Shown here: positions 1-5,719 of the stretch, one piece after another | How positions within the stretch are numbered: the first letter of the stretch is position 1 | How the letters are laid out: the number at the start of each line of letters is the position of its first letter | Assembly: GCA_012840905.1 (NCBI GenBank) | Contig: DUVT01000235.1 | Coordinates: forward strand, 1 to 5,719 | Source of the DNA: Acholeplasmataceae bacterium | GTDB lineage: Bacteria; Bacillota_I; Bacilli_A; ML615J-28; CAG-698 | DNA: 5,719 nt | Reading direction: 5' to 3' | Program-made: the position numbers and the translations under genes | Notes under the pieces: generated by a model | The model's database searches: none | What the model saw: the letters and a program-made list of their open reading frames with translations, nothing else | Told to the model about the DNA's origin: nothing

Positions 1-1185
1 TCATTCAATGTTGACCTAAAGAGTGCACTTTCTAGACAAAACATTCGAATTAATGTTCCATCTAGATTTACTGTTGGTATTTCAACTGAACCTGGTATTA
101 TGCAAAATGCTGCAGAACGTCTATTAGGTTTAAGAATGCAAGAAATCCAAGAATTATGTACGGATATTATATTCGGTCAATTGCGTTTAATTATCGCAAC
201 AATGGATATCGAAGAAATCAATGCAGATAGAGATAAATTTTTAGAACAAGTATCTTCAAACGTTGAATCTGAATTAAAGAAAATTGGTTTAAGATTAATT
301 AACGTTAACTTAACTGATATTACTGATGATTCAGGTTATATTGAAGCTTTAGGTAAAGAAGCTGCTGCAAAAGCGATCAATGATGCAAAGAAGAGTGTTG
401 CAGAAAAGAATAGAGACGGTTCTATTGGTGAAGCTAATGCATTACGTGACCAAAGAATTAGCGTAGCACAAGCGAACTCTACTGCAATCGAAGGTGAGAA
501 CGAGTCTTTAGCAAAAATCTCTCAATCTAACGCACAACGTCGTGAGATCGAAGCAGAAGCATTACGTAGAGCTGTTGCAGCTGAAAAGATTGCTGAAGCT
601 AAGGCTAGAGAAGAAGCATATAATGCTGAAAAATTAGCAGAGCTTGCACGTGCTAGCCGTGAACAAGCAACATTAGAAGCTGACGTTATTGTTGCAACTC
701 AAATTGAAAAAACTAAACGAGAACTTGAAGCAGAAGCTGCAGCTGAAGAAATTCGTCGTAAGGCACGCGGTGAAGCTGATGGTATTTATGCTAAGATGGA
801 AGCTGAAGCTCGTGGTGCATTAGAAATCTTATCTAAGCAAGCAGATGGTTTCAAACAATTAGTTGAAGCTGCTGGTGGAGATGCTGAAAGTGCTGTTAAA
901 TTCTTAATTGCTGACAAATTAGAAAGATTAATTGAAATTCAAGTGGAAGCAATTAAAAACCTTAAGATCGATAAGATTACTGTTTGGGATAGCGGAAGCA
1001 AAGATGGCGCATCTTCTACATCAAACTTTGTCTCTTCATTAATGAAATCAATTCCACCAATGAAAGAATTATTCAATATGGCTGGAATGGATTTACCTAA
1101 ATACTTTGGTGAAGAAATCGATAAAAGATTAAAAGCTGAAGAAGATCTAAAAGAAGCAGAAGCAGAAGTGCAGGACGCTGAATAA
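1..1185 (+). CDS. floT: Flotillin (FloT/YuaG-type), 5' end outside window
   Basis: Flotillins are SPFH-family scaffolds that oligomerise at the inner face of the cytoplasmic membrane and organise lipid microdomains. The frame is open from base 1 and encodes 394 visible residues. The ATG at base 100 is internal, because the family sequence continues unbroken upstream of it (for example NIRINVPSRFTVG). From recall of the Bacillus protein (about 500 residues), roughly 100 residues are missing, including the N-terminal membrane hairpin. Visible parts are the end of the SPFH domain (IIFGQLRLIIATMDIEEIN, then RLINVNLTDI at about codons 98-107), a long Ala/Glu-rich coiled coil (about codons 115-265), and the conserved C-terminal segment (LVEAAGGD, then KIDKITVWDSG at about codons 321-331). 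The acidic tail ends in tandem TAA stops. There is one cysteine (ELC). In related genomes an NfeD-like gene often lies beside it, but none is visible here. Family assignment is firm; FloT rather than another flotillin subtype rests on recalled similarity. Confidence 0.95.
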   Translation, partial: SFNVDLKSALSRQNIRINVPSRFTVGISTEPGIMQNAAERLLGLRMQEIQELCTDIIFGQLRLIIATMDIEEINADRDKFLEQVSSNVESELKKIGLRLINVNLTDITDDSGYIEALGKEAAAKAINDAKKSVAEKNRDGSIGEANALRDQRISVAQANSTAIEGENESLAKISQSNAQRREIEAEALRRAVAAEKIAEAKAREEAYNAEKLAELARASREQATLEADVIVATQIEKTKRELEAEAAAEEIRRKARGEADGIYAKMEAEARGALEILSKQADGFKQLVEAAGGDAESAVKFLIADKLERLIEIQVEAIKNLKIDKITVWDSGSKDGASSTSNFVSSLMKSIPPMKELFNMAGMDLPKYFGEEIDKRLKAEEDLKEAEAEVQDAE

Positions 1186-1200
1186 TAAAATAAAATAATT

Positions 1201-1256
1201 AAAGTTTTATGGTTAAAGGACGATACTATATCGAACCTCACTATAAAACTTTTTTT
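1201..1256 (+). terminator. Probable intrinsic terminator of the flotillin gene
   Basis: A 10-bp perfect outer stem pairs AAAGTTTTAT (1201-1210) with ATAAAACTTT (1243-1252). It continues into a T-run (1250-1256), 15 bases after the stop codon. Inside it, GGTT (1211-1214) can pair with AACC (1234-1237), and CGATA (1221-1225) with TATCG (1229-1233) around a CTA loop. Six unpaired bases lie on the left (1215-1220) and five on the right (1238-1242). The stem is AT-rich and interrupted, so it is weaker than a textbook terminator, but position, T-run and layered pairing all fit. The A-rich 5' side (1186-1203) would give some bidirectional character. Confidence 0.7.
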
Positions 1257-1333
1257 AATTTATGCAATATAAAGGGAGAAAACAAATAAAATTAAGCAAC
1301 TTTTACCATTTTGCAAGCATTTTCACATATTGA

Positions 1334-1362
1334 TTGATATCTACTTTTTTTATTGCTATAAT
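1334..1362 (+). promoter_or_regulatory. Vegetative-sigma promoter with extended -10
   Basis: TTGATA (-35, 1334-1339) is followed by exactly 17 bases and then a perfect TATAAT (-10, 1357-1362). A TGC immediately before it (1354-1356) is an extended -10 TGN element. The spacer contains a T-run (1344-1351). Transcription would begin near 1369-1370, giving a leader of about 31 bases before the ATG at 1401. The sequence points to strong housekeeping-type transcription of the giant gene, independent of the flotillin gene. No obvious operator palindrome or riboswitch fits in this short leader. Confidence 0.8.
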
Positions 1363-1385
1363 ATAAAAGGAATGAAAAAAAGATG

Positions 1386-1391
1386 AGGAGG
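1386..1391 (+). promoter_or_regulatory. Ribosome binding site of the giant exported protein gene
   Basis: A full AGGAGG lies nine bases before the ATG at 1401. This strong match fixes the start codon, because the residues that follow form a normal signal sequence (basic start, then a hydrophobic helix). Confidence 0.88.
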
Positions 1392-1400
1392 AACTATTTA

Positions 1401-1514
1401 ATGGCTAGACCTAAAATTAATAGGAATCTTTTTGCTATTATTTTTATGTTTTTACTTTTAACTTTCAGTATAGTAGTTCTTGCTGGTGGTTTTAATAAAT
1501 CACTTAAAGCAGCT
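1401..1514 (+). other. Signal peptide or N-terminal membrane anchor
   Basis: Residues 1-9 are basic (K5, R3, R8), followed by an uncharged hydrophobic stretch at about residues 10-31 (FAIIFMFLLLTFSIVVLAGG), then KSLKAADY. This is the layout of a Sec signal. Cleavage after the AA at residues 37-38 is plausible but not certain; without cleavage it would be a type II membrane anchor. There is no lipobox cysteine, so it is not a lipoprotein. Confidence 0.85.
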
Positions 1515-4500
1515 GATTATACTGGAATAGGTGAAGAAAGATTTTCTTGGTCAAGAGAAATCTATGATGGTGTTGATTTAACTCACATTATGAGTTATAA
1601 CAACAACAAAGACCAAAAGACTTTCACAATAAGTTTTGATCCTAAAACCGTAAATTTACAGCCAATTATCGCTTATGGCGGTAATGCTATGTACGGTTCT
1701 ACAATGTCTTCCTTGATTGAATTTGAAGAATCACAAGGCAATCATGTAGTTTTCGGTATAAATGGAGATGCATATGATACTTCTAACGGAGTTGCAAATG
1801 GTCTTGTAATTAGTAATGGTGAATTAATTACATCATCAGGTGCATCACTTGGTTGGGGTATGACTGCAGATGGAACTGTAAAATATGGTTCAGCTGCATT
1901 ACAAATGCGTGCTCATATTGATGGTGGACCAACTCTTGACATTAGACATGTTAATAAGGAAAGAAAACAAAATACTGATGCAGTATTCTTATTGACAGAT
2001 AAGTTTAATGATGTGACAGCATCTATTGAAGCTGGAGTTGAAGTTATTTTAGAAGTAGTTGAAGCACACAAAGATAAAGGTTTAAGAATTGGTGAAACTT
2101 TAACTGCTGTAGTTAAAGAAATTGTCCATGTAGAAAGTAATCCAAATCGTAATAAAACTCCGATTGGAGAAAATCAAGTTGTACTTTCAACACATACAAG
2201 TAGTCCACATTTCCAAACTTTAAGCAATCTACAAGTTGGAACTAAAGTAAATGTTAATGTTGATGATGTTAGTGATGATCGAATTGATTGGAGTGAAATT
2301 GTAGTTGGTATGGGTATTTTCCATCTGTTAATGGAAAATGGTGAACCTACTAATACTGCAATTAATAATCCAGATATTCATCCACGTACATCAATGGGTA
2401 TTAAAGAAGACGGTTCAATCGTATTGATGCAAAATGATGGCCGCCAATTTGGTTGGGCTAATGGTCTAACATTTTTAGAAATGGCTCAATATATGAAATC
2501 CATAGGTGTTGTAACACTATTTAACTTTGATGGTGGTGGATCATCTACAATCCAAGTTACAATGCCAGGTACTGAAAAAGCACAAATCTTAAACCGTCCA
2601 AGTGATGGTAATGAACGTGCAAATACAAATGCTTTATTATTTATTGCAAAAGATGAACCACATCCTGATAAACCAGTTGAAAAGCTTCATATTTATCCGG
2701 AAGATAGTTTCGCAACTAAAGCACTTGTACTTGAAAACAGTAATTTAAAATTTAATGTAAAAGCTACTGATAGTAATTACTATCAAGTTCCATTAAACGG
2801 AAATGTAACATATTCAATTGAAAATGAAGAAGGTTCAAATATTGGTACAATTACTTCTGATGGAACTTTTAAAGCAAATCCAGGTACAGGTAAAGGTAGA
2901 ATAGTTGCAAGTCATGGCGACTTAAAGACATATTTTGAAATCGAAGTTGTTGATGAGATTACATCAATTGAAACTGACTTAACTATTTTATCAGTAGCTC
3001 CTGGTAGAACAGTTCCACTTGACTTTAGAGCATATAATAATAATGTTCCAGTTGAGTTATCAAGTGAATCACTAACATTTGAGTTAACACCAAGTACATT
3101 AGGTACTGTTTCAAGTGATGGTGTATTTACTGCAAGTGAAGTTTCTGAAACAGGTGAAATAAAGATTACTTACAAAGAATTCTCATTTACATTACCAGTT
3201 GAAGTTGGTAAACAACCAGAAATGATTTTAGATTTTGAAGATGATATCTTCTCTCAAGGTTGGACTAAATACTTTATTGGTATTCCAAATAACGGTGGTA
3301 GTGGTGCGATCAGTATTAACGAAGATGAGAGATTTGTAAAACATGGTGATAAATCACTGAGAATCGATTATGACTTCGCAACAAATCCTCTAACAGGTAC
3401 AGTTGCTATCGAAGTTGGTAAGGTTGGAAACTATGTCTTAGAAGGACAACCTACTGCTATCGGCGCTTGGGTATATGGTGATGGTAATGGTGGTTGGTTC
3501 AGAATTCAAATGACAGGTAATAAGTATGTTGGAGATACGAGAATTGATTGGGTTGGTTGGAAATATATTGAAACACCAATTCCTACAGATGCTCCATTCC
3601 CTTATACATTACAAAAAGTTATCCGCTTAATCGGTACAGGAACAATTGCTAATAATACTAAAGGTACTATTTACGTTGACTCTGTAAGAGCAATTTATGA
3701 CTTTAAAAATGATGACAATGACGGACCAGTAGTAGAAGCAGGTTCAATTACACCAGCAGATGGTGCAACAGTTTCTGATAATCAACAACCAATTAGCTTA
3801 AAAGTTAGAGATAAAGCTGGTGAAGGTGTTGTTTATACTGGTATTAATACATCTAGAACAAAGATGTATATTAATAATAAAGAAGTAACTAATCTCCAAC
3901 AAACTGTAAACCCTGATGGATCTGTTGATATTAGTTATGTTCCAGGGGCACTAGACTTATTAAGACCTGGTGTTCAAAATGTTGTTGTTAGAACAGAAGA
4001 TAACTTTGGAAACAAAACATTTACTGAATGGAGTTTCACGGTTGAAGGTTATGCAGTTACTATTAACGAAGAAACACCTTTAACTGATGTTATTTATGCA
4101 GGTGAAGAATTTGAATATAAATTAACTACACCTGATTATCGTGACTTCTCAGCTGCAGAAGTGAAGTTAAGTTATGATAAAGCAAACTTAACATTACAAG
4201 ATGTAGTTATTGATTCTCGCTTAACAGCAACTACTAAAGTAATCGATGAAAATAATGGTAAAGTTACACTAAGAATCATCGGTATGGAAGAAGTTACTTA
4301 TGATCCAGACGTAGACTTTATTACTTTAAAATTCAAAGCAAAAGATACTGTTTCAGGAACAACAGGAATTGTAGTTGATGAAGCAATCGTCTTTGAAGAT
4401 AGCTTACAAACAGAAATATTCTTACTTGGTTATAATGTGCCAGTAGATTATAAATACACATTATCTGCTCGTGGATCTACATTTGATAGTAGAACAGTAC

Positions 4501-5719
4501 TATCTGTAGTTTCAGAAGGTGAGCCGGTTGCAGATGTTGGTTTCATCGTTACAAAAGATGGTGCAAACTTTGACTTTAACTTAAGAACAGATGCAAATGG
4601 TATTGTTACAACAGATATATTTGGTCAAAATTCAATCGATACTGAATTTAAAGTTAGAGCAGTAAAAGATGGTGTTCTAAGTAACGAAGTAACATTTAAG
4701 ATTGTGCCAAGTTTAGGAACTAATGATCCTGATAGAATTGTTGTAACAGTTGGTGAAGATGCAGCAACTAGTGTTGGAATTAGTTTCATGACAAATCATG
4801 ATGTAGATTCTGCAAAAGTTGTAGTATCAAGTAGCCAAGACTTAAGTAATGCAGTTGAATTTGAGGCAACAAGTAAGGTTGTTCCAACTTCAGTTAATGT
4901 TGTAGAACGTGAATATACTTCTTGGGGTGCATTTGTAACTGATTTACAACCAAATACAACTTATTACTATAAAGTAGGTAGTGAAGCAACAGGTTGGTCA
5001 GAAGTTAAATCATTCAAAACTGCAAAAGCTAGTGGAGAAAGTATAATCGCTGTATTTGGAGATATCCAAGGTGGTTTCCCTAATTTTGCAAACACTGTTA
5101 CAGCTGCTTACAATAGATATGATGATATAGATCTAAGCATGATTGCAGGAGACGTTGTTGACGCAGCTAATATATTCAGTCAATGGAATGACTTATATAC
5201 ATATTCTAAGAATCACTTTGCAAACAATATTTGGTCTTCTACAATCGGTAATCACGATACAAACGATGATGGTGAAGCATTCAGTGGTTTCTTCTATGGA
5301 CCAGATAATGGTGTAGAAAGTGGCAATGGTGCACGAAACTATTGGTTTGAAATTAATAATGCAGTTGTATTTAACTTTGATACAGAAGCTGGATTCAACT
5401 CATATGATCCTGGCTATACTAAGCAAATTGCATTACTAAAAGAAGTAATGGCAAATACAACTAAGACATTCAAGATTGTTAATATGCATAGAAGTGCATA
5501 TCCATTAAACTACAACGAAGCAAATATTAGAGCACTAGCTCCAGTATTTGAAGAAGCAGGCGTAGATTTAGTATTAAGTGGTCATGACCATATTTATCAC
5601 AGAACTACAATGTACAAATCTGCAAAAGTTGAAATTGAAAATGGTGTTACATATGTTGTAACAGGAACTTCATCTGGTGGCAAATACTATGAAGGTGATC
5701 ATACACGTCCATGGGCTAA
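1401..5719 (+). CDS. Giant exported phosphodiester glycosidase / metallophosphoesterase, 3' end outside window
   Basis: One frame stays open for 1439 complete codons and leaves the window without a stop; I translated it throughout and found no frameshift. The start at 1401 is set by AGGAGG and a signal sequence. Domain order by residue: signal/anchor 1-33; NAGPA-type phosphodiester glycosidase about 54-417; two Ig-like modules 428-603; jelly-roll carbohydrate-binding-like module 608-768; Ig-like module 781-883; cohesin-like module 885-1000; Ig-like module 1019-1104; phosphatase-type fibronectin-like module 1109-1208; calcineurin-like phosphoesterase from 1213 to the edge. The glycosidase family cleaves sugar from a sugar-phosphodiester (the mammalian member removes GlcNAc from GlcNAc-phospho-mannose). 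The phosphatase family hydrolyses phosphate esters. I infer an extracellular enzyme for phosphodiester-linked glycans; the actual substrate is unknown. There is no cysteine in the visible protein and no lipobox. Any C-terminal anchor lies beyond the window. Confidence 0.93.
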   Translation, partial: MARPKINRNLFAIIFMFLLLTFSIVVLAGGFNKSLKAADYTGIGEERFSWSREIYDGVDLTHIMSYNNNKDQKTFTISFDPKTVNLQPIIAYGGNAMYGSTMSSLIEFEESQGNHVVFGINGDAYDTSNGVANGLVISNGELITSSGASLGWGMTADGTVKYGSAALQMRAHIDGGPTLDIRHVNKERKQNTDAVFLLTDKFNDVTASIEAGVEVILEVVEAHKDKGLRIGETLTAVVKEIVHVESNPNRNKTPIGENQVVLSTHTSSPHFQTLSNLQVGTKVNVNVDDVSDDRIDWSEIVVGMGIFHLLMENGEPTNTAINNPDIHPRTSMGIKEDGSIVLMQNDGRQFGWANGLTFLEMAQYMKSIGVVTLFNFDGGGSSTIQVTMPGTEKAQILNRPSDGNERANTNALLFIAKDEPHPDKPVEKLHIYPEDSFATKALVLENSNLKFNVKATDSNYYQVPLNGNVTYSIENEEGSNIGTITSDGTFKANPGTGKGRIVASHGDLKTYFEIEVVDEITSIETDLTILSVAPGRTVPLDFRAYNNNVPVELSSESLTFELTPSTLGTVSSDGVFTASEVSETGEIKITYKEFSFTLPVEVGKQPEMILDFEDDIFSQGWTKYFIGIPNNGGSGAISINEDERFVKHGDKSLRIDYDFATNPLTGTVAIEVGKVGNYVLEGQPTAIGAWVYGDGNGGWFRIQMTGNKYVGDTRIDWVGWKYIETPIPTDAPFPYTLQKVIRLIGTGTIANNTKGTIYVDSVRAIYDFKNDDNDGPVVEAGSITPADGATVSDNQQPISLKVRDKAGEGVVYTGINTSRTKMYINNKEVTNLQQTVNPDGSVDISYVPGALDLLRPGVQNVVVRTEDNFGNKTFTEWSFTVEGYAVTINEETPLTDVIYAGEEFEYKLTTPDYRDFSAAEVKLSYDKANLTLQDVVIDSRLTATTKVIDENNGKVTLRIIGMEEVTYDPDVDFITLKFKAKDTVSGTTGIVVDEAIVFEDSLQTEIFLLGYNVPVDYKYTLSARGSTFDSRTVLSVVSEGEPVADVGFIVTKDGANFDFNLRTDANGIVTTDIFGQNSIDTEFKVRAVKDGVLSNEVTFKIVPSLGTNDPDRIVVTVGEDAATSVGISFMTNHDVDSAKVVVSSSQDLSNAVEFEATSKVVPTSVNVVEREYTSWGAFVTDLQPNTTYYYKVGSEATGWSEVKSFKTAKASGESIIAVFGDIQGGFPNFANTVTAAYNRYDDIDLSMIAGDVVDAANIFSQWNDLYTYSKNHFANNIWSSTIGNHDTNDDGEAFSGFFYGPDNGVESGNGARNYWFEINNAVVFNFDTEAGFNSYDPGYTKQIALLKEVMANTTKTFKIVNMHRSAYPLNYNEANIRALAPVFEEAGVDLVLSGHDHIYHRTTMYKSAKVEIENGVTYVVTGTSSGGKYYEGDHTRPWA
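1560..2651 (+). other. NAGPA-type phosphodiester glycosidase domain
   Basis: This domain covers about residues 54-417. Family signatures are visible in order: GINGDAYDT (residues 119-127) followed by NGLVISNGELI; PRTSMGI (328-334), matching the usual PRTAIG; then LFNFDGGGSST (373-383), matching the family's LNLDGGGSST; and NRPSDGNER (398-406) followed by a hydrophobic strand. All the landmarks I recall for this family are present, so the domain is probably active. The family removes a sugar attached through phosphate; which sugar cannot be read from the sequence. The long insert between the first and second motifs (about residues 165-310) is within what I would expect for bacterial members. 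Confidence 0.92.
2682..3209 (+). other. Two tandem Ig-like (BIG2-like) modules
   Basis: Residues 428-517 and 520-603 are two beta-rich modules sharing a signature: IGTITSDGTFKA in the first and LGTVSSDGVFTA in the second. Each is followed by a strand ending in (E)VEV-like residues. The pattern resembles bacterial Ig-like group 2 repeats, which usually act as spacers or adhesion modules on surface proteins. They separate the glycosidase from the carbohydrate-binding-like module. Confidence 0.65.
3222..3704 (+). other. Jelly-roll, carbohydrate-binding-like module
   Basis: Residues 608-768 begin LDFEDD, contain a VKHGDKSLRIDYDF segment and an aromatic-rich core (AWVYGDGNGGWFRIQ at about 690-705, then DWVGWKYIE), and end GTIYVDSVRAIYDF. 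Opening with DFE, a 'G-x-SL' strand and closing with 'IYVDSVR' is typical of beta-sandwich carbohydrate-binding-like modules. The clustered tryptophans could form a sugar-binding face. Which glycan it binds, if any, cannot be told. Confidence 0.65.
3741..4049 (+). other. Ig-like module
   Basis: Residues 781-883 begin SITPADGATVSDNQQPIS and contain a KVRDKAGEGV segment, then MYINNKEV, and end with NFGNKTFTEWSFTVEG. This is the usual form of an Ig/cadherin-like spacer in surface proteins (opening P-x-D-G, closing 'D-x-x-G-N'). No catalytic motif is seen. Confidence 0.55.
4053..4400 (+). other. Cohesin-like beta module
   Basis: Residues 885-1000 carry AGEEFEYKLTT, SAAEVKLSYDKANLTLQDV, a GKVTLRIIGM strand, DFITLKFKAKD, and end GIVVDEAIVFED. 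The order (gap-closing strand, 'V-x-L-x-Y-D...L', 'V-x-L-x-I-x-G', 'I-x-L-x-F-x-A') is that of the cohesin/dockerin-partner fold. In surface enzymes this can hold a second protein or simply act as a spacer. Sequence similarity in this fold is weak, so the assignment is tentative. Confidence 0.5.
4455..4712 (+). other. Ig-like module preceding the phosphatase
   Basis: Residues 1019-1104 contain EGEPVADVGFIVTKDG, NLRTDANGIVTTDIFG, and FKVRAVKDGVLSNEVTF. The 'G-x-PV', 'T-D-A-N-G' and 'G-x-x-S-N-x-V' pattern is that of Ig-like modules that often sit directly in front of phosphatase domains of this kind. It probably positions the phosphatase away from the glycosidase end. Confidence 0.55.
4725..5024 (+). 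other. Purple-acid-phosphatase-type N-terminal fibronectin-like module
   Basis: Residues 1109-1208 begin DPDRIVVTVGEDAATSVGISFMT and end DLQPNTTYYYKVGSEATGWSEVKSFKT. The 'P-x-x-I-x-V-T-x-G' start, 'S-x-x-I-x-W/F-x-T' strand and 'L-x-P-N-T-x-Y-x-Y-x-V-G' ending are diagnostic of the module that always precedes the catalytic domain in purple acid phosphatases and their bacterial relatives. Confidence 0.85.
5037..5719 (+). other. Calcineurin-like metallophosphoesterase domain, truncated by the window
   Basis: From residue 1213 the metal-site blocks appear in order: FGDIQGG (D1221), AGDVVD (D1251), GNHD (N1284, H1285), VNMH (H1363) and SGHDHIYHRT (H1395, H1397). These are the ligands of the two-metal phosphatase fold in the purple acid phosphatase order. 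The domain then continues with VTYVVTGTSSGGKYY. Q1223 stands where the other calcineurin-like branch has His (D-x-H), and D1254 stands where classical purple acid phosphatases have Tyr. The visible part covers almost all of the catalytic core; the remainder of the gene is unseen. Confidence 0.9.

Noticed and set aside
100..102. ATG at base 100 as the start of the flotillin gene
   Set aside because: The same frame is open to base 1 and encodes conserved flotillin residues upstream of this ATG, so it is an internal methionine.
343..800. Repetitive GAAGCAGAAGCT-like DNA as a simple repeat element
   Set aside because: It encodes the Glu/Ala heptad coiled coil normal for flotillins, so it is explained by the protein.
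939..1241. Open frame of 100 codons on the minus strand
   Set aside because: It lies antisense to the conserved C-terminal part of flotillin, starts inside the terminator hairpin, has no visible ribosome binding site, and its product is low-complexity Ser/Ala-rich shadow sequence.
1271..1300. AAAGGGAG as a ribosome binding site for a small gene in the intergenic region
   Set aside because: No ATG, GTG or TTG at suitable spacing opens a frame of meaningful length.
1372..1386. Mini-ORF (ATG AAA AAA AGA TGA) ending on the ribosome binding site, possibly a leader peptide
   Set aside because: Only four codons, nearly at the predicted transcript start and with an SD-like AAAGG just one base upstream; a chance occurrence in A-rich leader is more likely than attenuation.
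5717..5719. TAA at the end of the window as the stop of the giant gene
   Set aside because: In the frame of the ATG at 1401 the last codons read CCA TGG GCT, with AA left over; the TAA is in another frame.
1..5719. CRISPR array, tRNA, rRNA, insertion sequence or riboswitch
   Set aside because: No regularly spaced repeats, no cloverleaf-like segments, no transposase motifs or terminal inverted repeats; the only non-coding stretch is 215 bases and is accounted for by terminator, promoter and leader.

Overview
The window looks like chromosomal DNA from a low-GC, cell-surface-rich bacterium of the Bacillota/Mollicutes side of the tree. The sequence is AT-rich, strong AGGAGG-type ribosome binding is used, and the flotillin closely resembles the Bacillus FloT (YuaG) type. 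All 17 visible tryptophans are TGG and neither gene has an in-frame TGA, so the standard bacterial code fits. That argues against Mycoplasma-type code 4 but allows Acholeplasma-, Izemoplasma- or Haloplasma-like lineages as well as ordinary Bacillota. This assignment is inference from style, not a database match.

Layout: (1) Bases 1-1185 hold the 3' two-thirds or more of a flotillin gene, open at the left edge and ended by tandem TAA stops. (2) Bases 1186-1400 are intergenic. They contain an interrupted hairpin with a T-run (1201-1256), read as the flotillin terminator, then a near-consensus extended -10 promoter (1334-1362) and an AGGAGG ribosome binding site (1386-1391). (3) Bases 1401-5719 are one uninterrupted reading frame of at least 1439 codons that runs off the right edge. 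It encodes a giant exported multidomain protein. In order it has: an N-terminal signal/anchor helix, a phosphodiester glycosidase (NAGPA-type) domain, two related Ig-like modules, a jelly-roll carbohydrate-binding-like module, another Ig-like module, a cohesin-like module, another Ig-like module, a purple-acid-phosphatase-type N-terminal fibronectin-like module, and a calcineurin-like metallophosphoesterase domain.

The main point of interest is that one polypeptide carries both an enzyme family that removes a sugar from a sugar-phosphodiester and a phosphatase family that could remove the exposed phosphate. This suggests a two-step 'uncover then dephosphorylate' surface or secreted enzyme acting on phosphodiester-linked glycans. 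The flotillin upstream is a membrane microdomain scaffold. It is on the same strand but appears to be a separate transcription unit, so a functional link is only a possibility.
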